Assembly (NCBI RefSeq): GCF_019279795.1
Contig: NC_056744.1
Span: forward strand, 1,504,226,928 to 1,504,290,927
Reading direction: 5' to 3'
Length of the DNA stretch: 64,000 bases
DNA from: Protopterus annectens
Lineage: Eukaryota; Chordata; Ceratodontiformes; Protopteridae
Position numbers and translations under genes: made by a program. Below are positions 9,236 through 20,810 of the stretch, piece by piece (position 1 is the first letter of the stretch; every line of letters begins with the position of its first letter). The notes under the pieces were generated by a model. That model ran no database searches, had not been told where the DNA came from, and was given only the letters and a program-made list of their open reading frames with translations.

Positions 9236-12200
9236 TGCTTGTCAGTTATGGCAATAATAAATGTTATACAGGTATATTTCTGTCCTAGACATTTTTAAAA
9301 CTGTCTGATAAATCCTTCGTATAATCCTGGTTCATGAAGATTAACAACTTGGCTGCCCAAATAATATGGAACGGGGAAAGGAAGGAAACTGATAATAACA
9401 TTCTGTCAGCTATCCAAAGAAAATAAGGTCTAGGGTTCTATGACCTAGTTACCTTTGGACATGCCTTTGCCACAATGTATTAGTAATCAGTCTGTGAACA
9501 GCATGATCCTCTATGTAAGGTTGGAGGCAACCATACAGTGTAGCACGTGATGTCTCACACAACATTACGCTCTGTTGGACACGTTCTAGCACATTTCCAA
9601 AAATGGCATGTTATCTCACAGTCAGAAAGTTATAATCACCCTGCAGAAATCAGTTTACCATAATAATCTTTTAGCAATAACAATCCCACAGTGGCACCAT
9701 CATACTGTGTTAACTGGGGAAGTCAGTTAGAAGGGAAGAGTCAAAGACTGTCATGGAAAGATGGTTGCATATTATTGGATTTAAAGCAACAATGAATGAC
9801 AGCACAGATCAGAAGTAGATCAACTACTTTCGTGATATAAATTCCAGTTCCTTCAGGCAGATCTTAAAAATATGAGATGCCATTCTTCACTCACTGCACA
9901 AAGTCTTAATTAAACTAAGTACACAACTACTCAAGCAATATTTAGAACACCTATTTAACACCATTACTCCCTTGTAACTATAAAGACATTGCATATTTAG
10001 AGCTGCAATACCCAAAAACACAGCTTGCACACACAAGGCTCTTTGTCTAGGCAAAATACTGTGACTCTAACCAGCATTCATTGCAGATTCCCTTTCAGTT
10101 ATAAGCACTGTCAGATCTTTACAAAATCTGTGTTTCTTCAGTGAGTATGTGACTTCATGCACAGTATGGATTTTAAAGGCAGAACATAAGCTAATTGTAA
10201 ACACTGTAAAAAAAAAGCACACGCATACACAAAAAATGTAAGTTTTGGGACTAAACTGGGCTGAGTATATAGGATTACCATGGGTCAACATTGTCGCAAG
10301 AACTATTTAAGCATTTCCTCCAATCTGCTTTATCCTAATTTTCTGAGACCAACCAATTTGTGCCTAGTTTTAAATAAAAGGAAACAGTCTGATGCAGCAA
10401 GCAGCCTCTTAAATCTTTTTTGGCTTCAAAATAAGAAAGACATCTGATGTTACCAGTGAGAGTTTATGTTCCTTCTGGGGAAATATTTTTCTGTTTCTGC
10501 ACTCTACTCAAGGGCCATTGATTTTAACTTACAGAACACTCACATTCCTTCTGTGCACAAATATGGTGTAAACAGGTTAATGAACCCTGATGTGAGCAAT
10601 CTCTGATGCTGGCATCCCACACTATTAGTAAGAATTAGAGCTGTGGAGTTACCATGTCTTAAGATATATTAGGTAACATTGCATTCCCCTGTGAATCCAG
10701 GCATTCACCTATTCCTCTGGCCTCTGCTCTACCTGTATAGATGTGCAAATGGTATTCATATGTAATATTATTTCCATTTGGTTATGTCTATCCAGTTTTC
10801 ATTTTATATTATTTGAATGCTGATTTCTTTTGTAAACTTGTTCTTTCCCTAACATTATGCATACTCTTTCTGAACCTGTGTATGCGTCCTCAGTTTGAGT
10901 ACCATCTATCCATTCAGTGTACTGTTCTGTATAAAAAAGTCTTGTTTTTTTCTTGACTCCTCATGTCAAATCCTAGAATCTTGCCTGTGGATGAGGCACA
11001 AGTTTTAATCTGGAGGACAGGCTGGAAGATGGATTTGAAGGAAGCTGGCAAAACTCCAGAGAACTGGCTTATATCTTTATTATCTGGGATGACGTCAGGG
11101 CTGTGGAGTGTCACTCTGTCATTCTACTGTCCTTTCTGTAAGAGACAAGTTCCATGATAAGAAGTGTGGCACCTTGTCCTATCAGTACTGTAGACTTGTC
11201 TTTAACCCTGTTTATCATTTTGCCTTTTGGATCCTGTTTATAGTATGGCCAAATTTTAATAGGTTTTGGCAGAGGAAGAATAAAAGGGGCATCATTCTTT
11301 GCTGATTGTATGACTTGTTGCCTCTCCTTGCTTTATGGTTGACACCATTTAAAAGCATAAAAAATTCATTGCTGTAAATGATGTCAGCATCTGCAAAGAG
11401 GTCAAAAACAAAACAACACTTAGCCACTTCCTTTGCATACACTTTCCCAATGTGTTACCTCAGAAACTCAGACCAGTCACAAAACGTCTAAATTTCCCAT
11501 CATGCACATTATTATTATAAACTTCCTAGACAAAGAAGATACCTTGCTATTCCTCCCCCTTCTCTGAATGACCAAAATCCACTTTTCAGCTAGTGGTATT
11601 TCAAACCCCCTAAACTCCTATCTCTGACAATAATCTTCAGGCACAGCCCAGTAACTGCATCCAGCATCATACTACAAAAATAGTATGTTATAAACTGGAT
11701 CCCCCCATACCTGCACTAATCATATCTCTGCCTTCTGAACATTTTATAATGTACAAACTCCTATCCAAGTCAGACTGTTTCCATTAAAAGAACTCAACGT
11801 AAAAAAAAAAAAAAAAGAAAAACATAATTTATCCTAGGTAGATTAACCTCTGCGAAATTTGACTACAGAAAAAGAAATTGCCGGGAAAACATGGAAAGCT
11901 ACCCCTTCCAGTATTCCAGTCTATAACAAATATAACTTATAAAAAAACTGCAAGAATAAAGACTAACAAAACTAAAATTTCATTTTAATGAACTCTCTAA
12001 CACTGAATGCTGTGGTAAGGCTGCCACATGAAATCCCTGTTAACAAAATGAATGCAAACAAAGCAGCAGACCATTCTCCCTGCAAAAGTTAAACATCAAA
12101 CTTCAGGAAAATGGAATGCAGCCAGGTCATGGGACGCTACGAAGCTGTTAAGTGTCGCGAAACAGTGCTACACACAGAGTAGCACTATCGTAATCTTCAC

Positions 12201-13194
12201 ATCAAAAAAGGACAAAACAATGTAAGGAGACACCTCGCACATGTCTGAACAGCCAAGGACCCACATGGCTATATCCAAGAAGCACCTGGAAGCATAACAA
12301 AATATTATTACACAGGAAAGGAGTAGCTGACACCATAAAAACATGAGCAGAGCATTGCCGACGCTTAATGTATAAAGCACATACCTGAGTTGTAATAGCT
12401 ATCTCCAATCAGTAGAGCACATAAGAGCACATTTTCAACACCCTGTCCACTGCAGTTACAAAGGAAAGACACCTGATTGACTGTACCTCTAAAAAGCTAC
12501 CATGTAGGTCTGCAGTGCAAGAATGGGGGAATAATTACAGTGGCAAACCAGCAGAAAGACAGTAAGTCAAGCAGGGCTCTGGCTGGTACACTTAGGGAGT
12601 GTGGGAAAAGAGTGGGAAAATACAAAACTGCTGCAGGCAGTATGTTACAGACTACAGTGGTGAGACACTGTCACATACATAATCAGAGGGGTAGGTATGT
12701 GGAATAGGATGTACATGTACAGCTGCAATATACAAATGTAAAGTGGAGGAAAATGCAGCAGGCACAACAGAGCTTAACAGTCAGACCAAGAGTGATGTGA
12801 CCAAAGCAGACCATATTTAGGCACATGACCACAATGTTGGGATGCAGTGCCCATACTGATATTAATGATGTACAACAATGTCCAATACTGTCCTATAATA
12901 ATAGAGATAAGGACAAAGATGAAGAAGTATGTATGGGACTCCCTACAGAATGTTAACACTGGGTAGGTATGATGGGGTCTAAGAGCAGATGTACACAAAC
13001 ACCAATCACTGCAGGGAGGGTATAGACATTATGTGTACACCACGTGTCCAAAATGGGCATGAGGACAATGAACCAGGTGGATCAGAACAACAGCTGTTAC
13101 ATGACATAGGGATTGCAATATTTAAGAGAATTTCCACAGAAAGTTGTAGCACCTCTGCCATGTCCATGCATGTGTATATAGGATCACAGGAGGT
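9236..13194. other. No gene seen (4 kb)
   Basis: The longest stretch without a recognised element. Short frames (10741-10956, 10963-11157, 11108-11305, 12168-12408, 12477-12707) show no domain. There is a poly-A run at about 11801-11816 and a small perfect hairpin near 12163-12185 (AGTGCTAC / GTAGCACT). It could be host intron or intergenic DNA, or repeats too old to recognise. Confidence 0.4.
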
Positions 13195-13490
13195 TACTAG
13201 GCTAACGGCCCCAGAACCCTTACAAGCCTAGCCATGTTCAACCCATGTTCCTAAGGTTGTCTGGTTTAAGCAGACACTAAAATCAGCACCTATTGCCCTT
13301 GTCCAAGAGGGACACAGGTGGAACCCCCCAGGGTGATTTTCCAGTTACCCATCCAATCATCCAAATTACGCTTAAGTAGGGCTAACAAGGGGCTTTATTT
13401 AACATGAATAGGAAACTTGTTCCAAAGTGAGGCAGCCTCTGTGAGACCAATCTATCTCTCCAGCAAGTTCTGTTGATATCACATATCATT

Positions 13491-14667
13491 TTAAGGTCCT
13501 TTGGGTGAGTGACCCATGTGCATTTCCATTAAAGCTGGGTCAGAGATTGCTGTGTATGCAAGGCACAGGTTGCCTCTGAGCAGTCTGTATGACACAGTGT
13601 AAAGTGACAATGATTTCAATCTGTCCGCATAAGACAGATCCTGAACACCCTGAATTTTCTTTGTAAGGAACCTTTGTGGTCTCTCCAATTGCTGCAAGTG
13701 TTTGGAAAGGAACATACCAAAGGGAACATTGTACTCTATTATTGGCCTGATGAAGGAAGAGTGCAGGGGGGTTATAACCTCTTTTTTTCCTGGAGACAAT
13801 GCCCTTACTTATGAGATGAGCAATATGAAATGCCATTCTTACCACTGTGGAGACATGGTGATGGAAGTTAAGGTTGCTGTCAACCTGTGTGCCCAGATCT
13901 CTCACCATTGACTGTGAACTTAGGGTATTGCTATTGATGTGGTAGTTTGCAGGAACATTACCCTTGCTGAAGGGGATGATAATGCATTTTTTTGCATTAA
14001 GTGTAAGACCATGACTTTGATACCAGTAATTAGTCTGTGTAAGACCTTCTTGCAGGATGTTGACATTGCTAGGGGTTTCAATGATTATTCCCAGTTTGCA
14101 ATCATTAGCAAACTTTGTCAGCCACAGTCCTTTAGTTTTAGCCTGTACCTCAGAGAAGTAGATTCCAAACAGTAGGGGTCCCAGAAGCAATCCCTGTGGA
14201 ACCCCACTGGTTATGGGTCTGTTGGAGGAGTTGGAGTCCCCTGTTTTGACCATATGAGTTCTATTAATGAGCCAGTTTGCAACCCACCTGACAATATATG
14301 GGTTGATACCCATCTGGATGAATTTATCAATGATGCCTGAGTCTAGGTAGGCTGTATGCACAGATTTGCACTCATCTAGGGCTTTGGTGACTGTCTCGAA
14401 GAAGTCCAACAAGTTTAACAGGCATGCTCTCCCCTTGACAAAGTTAAACTGGGTGGGGTCGGGTGTTTGGACATGTCCTATATCTTTGTTAATAAGGTCC
14501 ATGATAATTTGTTCCATGGCCTTGCAGATAAGGCTGGTCAGGCTAATGGGCCTATAGATCTTAGGGTCCATGACTGCACCCCCTTTGTGCAAAGGGATAA
14601 CAGTAGCTGTTTTCTTTTCTACTGGGATGAAGCCAGAGCTTAGGCTCTGATTGAAAAGCATGCCCAT
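13491..14667 (-). pseudogene. LINE-B copy 2 reverse transcriptase
   Basis: A 375-residue frame (14667-13540) followed by an overlapping frame (13799-13491). It shows IPVEKKTATVIPLHKGG, YRPISLTSLICKAMEQIIM, FNFVKGRACLLNLLDFFETV, VPQGLLLGPLLFGIYFSEVQ, the catalytic block FANDCKLG and GLTLNAKKCIIIPFSKG. The family catalytic motif is FADD (seen in copies 5 and 10); here it reads FAND, so one catalytic aspartate is Asn and the enzyme would be dead even without the frame breaks. The end of the second frame carries the LERPQRFLTKKIQGVQDLSY segment. Confidence 0.83.
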
Positions 14668-15050
14668 TGGAGATGTAATTCCTGTTTTAACCCATGTAGA
14701 ACACAGCCTGGGATGTTGTCTGGTCTCATATAAGTTGTGTTTCTGGCTTTGGAGAGGGCATTTAAAACCTGCTCCTTAGAGATAGTAGGTGGGGGACGGG
14801 TGTTAGGGATGCTTTGGGGTATATGTGGTGGGGACAGAGGAGTGACGTTTTCACTGAACCTGTCAGCCAGCAGGTTTGCTATATCCACAGGTTCTATATA
14901 TGCAGTACCATTAACTATGAATTCAGCACAAATCTGGGCCTTACCTTTGAGGTTATGGATGCAATGAAAGAATGCCTTGTGGTTATCCTTAGTTAGGGAA
15001 GCTAATTTGGATTCATAGTTAGCTTTGGTGGACTTCTCTAGTAGTCTCAT
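14640..15050 (-). pseudogene. LINE-B copy 2 linker between endonuclease and reverse transcriptase
   Basis: A 136-residue frame with KANYESKLASLTKDNHKAFF, the ADRFSENVTPLSPP stretch, and KARNTTYMRPDNIPGCVLHG, corresponding to the SKARNT..GPD.IPG block that opens the reverse transcriptase. In this copy the usual GPD is RPD. The same region is open in copy 6 (36524-37561) and copy 9 (57325-57540). Confidence 0.78.
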
Positions 15051-15440
15051 TTACTTGTTTAAGTTGAGGAGAGATTGTTTCCAGTTTAGAGACCATTCCT
15101 TCCCACTCTTAAACAGCAATTTCTTTCTCCTATTGTATAGCCTATTAATGGCAGTCGTCCACCAGGCAGGTTTGTTTTTCCTTGAAGATCTTACTTTTGT
15201 TCTATCAGGTATGGCAGAGTCAATACAATTGTACAGGTGCTTGTATAAAGCATTGGTGTATAACTCAGCATAGGTCTCTGTTCCATCAGTGGGGGAGGGG
15301 CTATGAAGCTATTTATGCCATCACATAAGAGGTTGTAATTGGCCTTAGAGATGGTTTTTAGTCTTGTTGTTCCTAAAGAGGTTATAGTGGTTATATATGT
15401 GTTATAGTTACTTCTAGCCTGACTGATTTGTGGTCAGATC

Positions 15441-16280
15441 TCACCAGGGATGGCCACACACTGGGGTGGTGCAGCGGTCTCCCATGTTGATCAGCAACAG
15501 GTCCAGGATGTTTGAGCCCCTTGTGGGTGTGTCAATCAGCTGGTCCAGGGCACTGGAGTTAACAAAGTCCAGGAACCTTTGGGCAAGTGAGGTAGAACAC
15601 TTATAATTTACCCAGTCTATGAATGGGTAATTAAAGTCACCAAAACCCAGGGTGTTTGGTTGTATTTTGATTGACTCAAGTAGATCTGAGAAGGCTGTGT
15701 GGATGTCCTGATTCATGGATGGGGTCCTATAGCTAACAATGACCTGAAGAGAGGTCTTACCTACAGTCAATTGTATCTGAAGTAATTTAGTGGATTTGTG
15801 CTGTCTAACCAATATAGAGGTGTATTTATCTTTAATGAATACTGATATACCACCTCCCTTAGTTTGCATGCCTTCAGTTTGTGGTCTGAACCTGTAGAAG
15901 GAAATATAACCTGGTATAGTTGGGGTGCTCTTCGCAGCCTTAAACCACGTTTCAATGACTGCAAAAATGTCAGCATCTTGCAGGGTGAGGACTGCTTCCA
16001 GAGAGTGCAGTTTCTGGTTTAGACTCCTAGTATTTAGCAGCATAACCTTGAGGTTGTTTTTAGAGGGTATTGTTATGTAGGGAATATTGTTCTTGTAACA
16101 TTGCCTAAAAAGGCACTTTAGGGATGGCAAGAGCCTTAGCCAGTAACCGAAATCCCAGGGGTGACAGATGAAGACCATCTCTGGCAAGGCACTGAGGTCT
16201 GTCGACCATATCATCCCAGGCTGACAGATACTGGATCCCCTTTGAATGACACCAGAAACTAAGCCAATTGTTGAAGTCAA
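15441..16280 (-). pseudogene. LINE-B copy 2 APE-type endonuclease
   Basis: A 279-residue open frame. Residues ~1-65 read the end of the ORF1 esterase region in a shifted frame. From about residue 70 it becomes a CR1 endonuclease: NLKVMLLNTRSLNQKLHSLE, ADIFAVIETWF, GGGISVFIKDKYTSI, then LGFGDFNYPFIDW and TPTRGSNILDLLLINMGD. These match the N-terminal N, the E of the ETW block, the GDFN block and the SNILDL block of apurinic/apyrimidinic endonuclease-like LINE nucleases, which nick target DNA for target-primed reverse transcription. The SDH motif that closes the domain falls beyond the frame end, where the copy breaks. No start codon can be chosen with confidence. Confidence 0.8.
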
Positions 16281-16285
16281 TCACT

Positions 16286-16699
16286 TATTGTTTCTATTGA
16301 GGTATCAACATAAGCAAAGGTAAAATGCTGCTTAAGGCTAGGGGCATACCTTCCTGAGACACATAATCATGTCTGTGGTGATTGATAAACTGCAAAACAT
16401 CCTGGCATACAGGTAGCATCAGATCCAGTAACTTAAGAAATGCTGGGATGACCTCATCTTACTTACAAATGCTAACACAATCACTATGCATAACTGTGTT
16501 GCAAATGTCATGCATGTCCCATACATAGATGCTGGATGGTTACAGTGGAGGACTCTCCACAGTATCTGGGCGAAGTAGAATAGGCCTTCTTCTGATGTTG
16601 CTGTTGGAACATGCCTATGTATAGCTATAATCACTGCCCATTCAGATCATAGCTGATCTGAATGTCATTGTAGTAACCTGCTGCTCATGTAGACAGTGA
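16286..16699. other. No gene seen
   Basis: Sequence between the truncated 5' end of LINE-B copy 2 and the satellite-like block. No domain, SINE or tandem structure was recognised. Confidence 0.35.
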
Positions 16700-17021
16700 A
16701 ATCCCCCTCCAGTACTCTTTCTCATACACACACACACCACAGTCCCTGTCCCTACCCTCCTGCAGTTTCCCCCCCACCCTGTAATACTTTAGTGTCATTA
16801 TTGGACATATGTATTAGGCTCTGGTGTCTAGTGTAACCCCCCCCAAACCATATCCCATACACTGTTCTTGCCATTATGGCACTTTAAAGATTCATCCCTG
16901 GTGGTCTAGTGGTTCCCCCACTTCATCACCCTATGAAGGATGTGCCCTTACAGCTCTTATCCCTGGTGTCCCCTGGTCCCCCTGATCCCCATACCAGCTT
17001 TGCTGCCATTATGGCAGTTTA

Positions 17022-17165
17022 GATTTATAGATTTATAGATTAGTACTAGGCTAATTGCCCTTGCGAGCCATTTTTTTTAAGCCTAGCCAATTATCCCTTG
17101 TGAGACACGAACCCTGCACCTTGTGTTTGTAAGACAAACACCTTAACCATTAGGCCACCCTCCCA
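17022..17165 (-). mobile_element. SINE-3, tRNA-headed SINE with CR1-type tail
   Basis: On the minus strand the head reads gggagggtggcctaatggtt aaggtg, a good A box (TGGCCTAATGG). About 30 bases on comes gcagggttcgtgtctcacaa, a B-box-like segment. The tail reads ggctaggctt, then gcaattagcctagtact and two copies of the 8-mer CTATAAAT. The tail matches the LINE-B 3' end, so the CR1 machinery probably mobilised this SINE. The copy interrupts the satellite-like block. A + strand sister is at 48009-48147. Confidence 0.85.
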
Positions 17166-17194
17166 TCCTGTGTCTCCCCCATCCCGATTATGCC

Positions 17195-17284
17195 ACCAGG
17201 GAATGCTTTAAGTGCCATGTACCCCCCACCTCAGATCTCCATTGTAATAAGGGTATCATCATAGCACTTAAAGCATTCCCTGGT
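17195..17284. repeat. Perfect 21-bp inverted repeat with 48-bp spacer
   Basis: Arms at 17195-17215 and 17264-17284 are exact reverse complements (they start accagggaatgctttaag and end cattccctggt). They lie next to the SINE-3 insertion inside the satellite-like block and would form a stable stem. The arms also carry the satellite word for 'aatccctggtgtc', so this may be two satellite units in opposite orientation. Confidence 0.9.
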
Positions 17285-17790
17285 GTCTATTGTATACTTA
17301 CCACATCCCCAGTCCCTGCAGTAATGTTGGTGCCAGTGTGGTAGTGTATCCCATAGTAATGGTGGTGTTGGTACGGCACTTTAAACAATAATCCGTGTGT
17401 GCAGTGGTTCTCCCATCTCCATTCCCAGCAGTAATGTTGGTGCCAGTGTGGCAGTGTATCCCATAGTAATGGTGGTGTTGGTATGGCACTTTAAACAATA
17501 ATCCCTGTGTGCAGTGGTTCTCCCATCTCCATTCCCTGCAGTAATGTTGGTGCCAGTGTGGCAGTGTATCCCATAGTAATGGTGGTGTTGGTATGGCACT
17601 TTAAACAATAATCCCTGTGTGCAGTGGTTGTCCCATCTCCATTCCCAGCAGTAATGTTGGTGGCAGTACAGAACTTTACAGATGAATCCCTTGTGTCTGA
17701 TATATCTCCCCATATCCCTGTCCCCATTTCGATGTTGGTGCTGTTATAGCATTTTAAAATTAAGTTCTGATTTCCAGTGGTCCCCCCCAC

Positions 17791-18890
17791 TTCTTATGTT
17801 CAGTGGATAAAAACTGCCTTTTGGCCATGTTCAGTACTGTGAAGTGGTAGGGATGGCCTTGCTGATCTACAAAACTGAGAGCTTTCTTGAATTGCTCAAC
17901 CATGTAGATGCTTTCCTGGAGGTAGTTCCAGACAGGGAGAGCACATGGCTTATTAGAATATACCTCTCCCCTTTGAATGCCTCATTTGCATTCACCAAGG
18001 CCATGGAGACAGCCTTTTGTGGTGCTGCATGGTTTTATGTTGGAGGACCATGCAGTACTATGTAAGGGTGCTTGCTGAATAGTAAAAATATACTGCGATG
18101 TGTAAATGGCTGTGCTTATGGCATGATACCTTTATGAATCCAGTTGATAAGTCTGCAGCCTAAGCATATAAGGAAGCAATAGTAAAACCAGACTTTGTTA
18201 GTAAATGAAAACAAGTATGTACAAGTACATGCAAAACAGTATACTAACTAAGCAGAAATCTGCAAATGAAAAAGGAAACTTACTGACCCAACCTCTCCAA
18301 CTCTTAAGCCATAACCGTTATTTTAGATCCTTCAAAGTGTCTGCTGAAGCTGTAGGTTGTGATGAAGGAAAAGGGAATACTTAACCTTCCAAATGAGTGG
18401 TAAAACTACAGAACTAATATCATCATTTGCTTAATAGATTCTACCCAAAGACAATTGTAATTAACAAACAATCATTTGGAGAGTGAGTGGAAAATGTTAG
18501 AAAAGACATACCTGGTGAACAGTGTTTTGGATTAAAGCAGCTCTGGGCAGTTAATAAAAAGATGATGTAGTGTTCCCACATCTTGGTATGGGCACATATG
18601 AGCTGAACAGGTAGATAGGATTTAGTAGCAGTGATTGGAAAATTTGCCAAAGATGTCCTCCAAAGAAAATTTGCCCATTCTGGAACATGTCTAAGCAAGA
18701 GTCTCCATCTCCAAAGAAAATTTGCCCATTCTGAAACATGTCCAAGCAGGAGTCTCCAACACTGAGATGGAGATTGATTGATTGATGGGTCTTCACAATA
18801 CCCCTGGGTGCATCTTAAAAAGCATGAAGCATGATTTAGCCACACCCCTAACAACACTACTCGACCTCAGCCTCCATGCAGGTATTGTAT
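17791..18890. other. No gene seen; one 51-bp tandem duplication
   Basis: Mostly unclassified sequence. At 18659-18758 a 51-bp unit (caaagaaaatttgcccattc …) is present twice, the second copy a few bases different. The minus-strand open frames at 18441-18857 cross this duplication and repeat the word EWANFLWR; they show no known domain. Confidence 0.5.
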
Positions 18891-20810
18891 CAAGTGAATA
18901 GAGAACAGCTACATTCATTACCCTGCATAAGGGAGGACCTCCCACACACCCAGACAATTACAGATCCATAAGTCTGACCTGTCTCATATGCAAAGCCCTG
19001 GAAAAACCTTTTACAGACCCAGACAATTACAGATCTATAGGTCTGACCAGTCTCATATGCAAAGCCCTGGAAATACTTATCATGGAACTAATCAATCAGG
19101 ATACAGGGATCCTCCAAACACTGGACCCATCTAAGTTTGAATTCATCAAGAGCAGGTCATGCTTACTCAACCTGGTGGATTTTTTTGAAAAGGTCACCAA
19201 AGCAATGGATAAAGGCAAAATGGTATGCACCACATACCACAAACTGGCCAAAGCTTTTGATACACTCAGGCAAAATAGGAAAGTTAAATAAACTGGGAAT
19301 AAACCCCTATGTTACCCACTGGATTGCCACATGGCTCACAGATAGGATGCATGAAATCAAAATAAGGGAAGTTATCTACATGCCACGGTGGTGCAGTGGT
19401 AGTGTTGCTGCCTCACAGCAAGAGGTTCTCCCATTCGATTCTCGGCTGGAGCACCTTCTGTGTGGAGTCTGCATGTCCTCCCCGCAGTCGAGTGGCATTT
19501 GAAAGACATTCGTAGAATGGGCGTGCCTTTGTTGAAGATTGGGCATTGAGCTGGCACCTCGGCCCCCATAAAAATCTACTGCCAATCATTAGCAGACCGG
19601 AGTTCCACTGTGGTGACCCCTAACTGGGAAAAGCCGAAAGACAAACAACATCCCCACAAAGAGACCAGTCACCAGTGGAATCCCTCAGGATTCTGTGTTC
19701 TGCTCTCTCCTATTTGGCATCTACTTTTCTGATGTAAAAGCTAATACCAAAGGGCTCTGGCTGACTAAGTTTGTGGATAACTGCAAGGTAGGAGCAATAA
19801 TTGAATCTCCAAATGACTTAGCCATCTTGTGGGACGGTTTGTCCCAAATAAATATCTGGTGACAAAATCATGGACTGAAACTACATGCCAAAAATGCATT
19901 ATTGTATCCTTGGGGAAGTAATCTATCCCAGGGAGCTATCACATTAAAATACACCCCAAAGAGCTGACCTAGTTGTTTGGGATTTGGGAACTTATGTGGA
20001 CAGTGACCTAACTTTTGATCAACCTGTCCATTGTTGTAAAAAAGTCTTTCTATATTGCATAGCTCATAAGCAATGGGATTGTGTCTAGATTTTGAGATAT
20101 CATTGCACTCCTTTACTCAGTCATCATTAGCCCAATCATTGAATATAATGCCCCCTTTGGCATGTTTCTGTGCCGACATGCAACAACTGGAATGCCCACA
20201 GAGATACCTTAGTAAAAGAATACAAGGCCTAAACAACATGTCCTATATGGACCAATTCAAAGCTGTGTTGCTGTACTAAGTATCCTACAGACTGCTAAGA
20301 GGTGACCTGTGTCTGGCATACAAGGCATCCTCCAACCTAATATCTATTGATTTAGTGCATATCAGCAAGTCAAATGGCATCAGAAATACTCAGTTTAGGG
20401 ATATAAACCTCTTCTGCAACACCAACACAGGGGAAACCGCTACTCTGGAACAAACTCCCTATCCAAATCAAACAGTTCATCTCTAGCCATATTCAAGCAC
20501 AACCTTAATCTATTGATGGAAAACAGAAAGTTTACCCTAGGACTGCCCCCCCATACTACTAATGGACAGATGCAGCTCCTAAATCCTTTATCCTGTACAT
20601 GGGTCCCCTCAAATTATCTGTGGTATGATCCCAGTCATTCTCATTAGGAGTAACATATAATTATTGACCATGGGATGGGTAAGGCCAATCTCTAACTAAA
20701 TGGGATAGGTTAATTTGAGCACAAAAAGGGAAACAGGCTAGGCCTAAAATGGCCCGTAATGGCAGCTAGACTAGTACTTACCTATGAACTTCTAATGATT
20801 AGAGCTTGTA
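18891..20810 (+). mobile_element. LINE-B copy 3: CR1-clade LINE with an internal SINE
   Basis: Plus-strand copy starting in the reverse transcriptase (ATFITLHKGGPPTHPDNYRS form). Further blocks read MELINQDTGILQTLDPSKFE, FIKSRSCLLNLVDFFEKVTK, GINPYVTHWIATWLTDRMHE, then after the SINE the VPQ-like block, a catalytic block reading FVDNC (family FADDC), and MQQLECPQRYLSKRIQGLNN. A 70-bp tandem duplication (starts at 18948 and 19018, word cccagacaattacagatc) lies near its 5' end. The 3' tail at about 20730-20810 (ggctaggcctaaaatggccc, ctagactagtacttacctat) also resembles the SINE-3 tail, so a SINE-3 end could be present instead. Several stops and frame changes; dead. Confidence 0.8.
19376..19648 (+). 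mobile_element. SINE-2, tRNA-headed SINE with a third tail type
   Basis: The head is nearly that of SINE-1 (acggtggtgcagtggtagtg ttgctgcctcacagcaagag, B box attcgattctcggctgg, then ccttctgtgtggagtctgca). After about 115 bases it diverges into another body with gcgtgcctttgttgaagatt, atctactgccaatcattagc and a terminal ggtgacccctaactgggaaa agcc. It interrupts LINE-B copy 3 between the WLTDR block and the VPQG block. A minus-strand sister is at 42400-42660. Target-site duplications are not clear (only a possible ACAT). Confidence 0.82.

Larger units (their letters stand above)
13195..16285 (-). mobile_element. LINE-B copy 2: 3.1-kb CR1-clade LINE
   Basis: Minus-strand CR1 copy. It runs from the C-terminal end of the ORF1 esterase (DGLHLSPLGFRLLAKALA, read at about 16185-16115) through endonuclease and reverse transcriptase to the 3' tail. 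The tail on the minus strand is catggctaggcttgtaaggg followed by gttagcctagta at 13195-13236. The 5' end is cut in ORF1. The parts are broken by about five or more frame changes and stops but keep their order. Confidence 0.85.
16700..17790. repeat. Satellite-like block with a 110-bp tandem repeat
   Basis: The core is a 110-bp unit with the word gtaatgttggtgccagtgtg starting at 17321, 17431 and 17541, and a diverged fourth unit at 17651 (spacing exactly 110 each time). Flanking sequence repeats the same words more loosely (gcactttaaa, aatccctggtgtc, agtggttccccca) from about 16810 and again up to 17780, so the array is older and longer than the clean core. Three minus-strand open frames (17298-17790) are products of the repeat. 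A SINE-3 copy lies inside the block. Confidence 0.85.

Noticed and set aside
10963-11157. Possible host exon (64 residues, Trp-rich)
   Set aside because: No convincing acceptor or donor pair and no recognisable domain; overlaps other chance frames on both strands.
17298-17790. Three overlapping minus-strand frames with repeated HTGTNITAG words
   Set aside because: They follow the 110-bp satellite period and have no domain.
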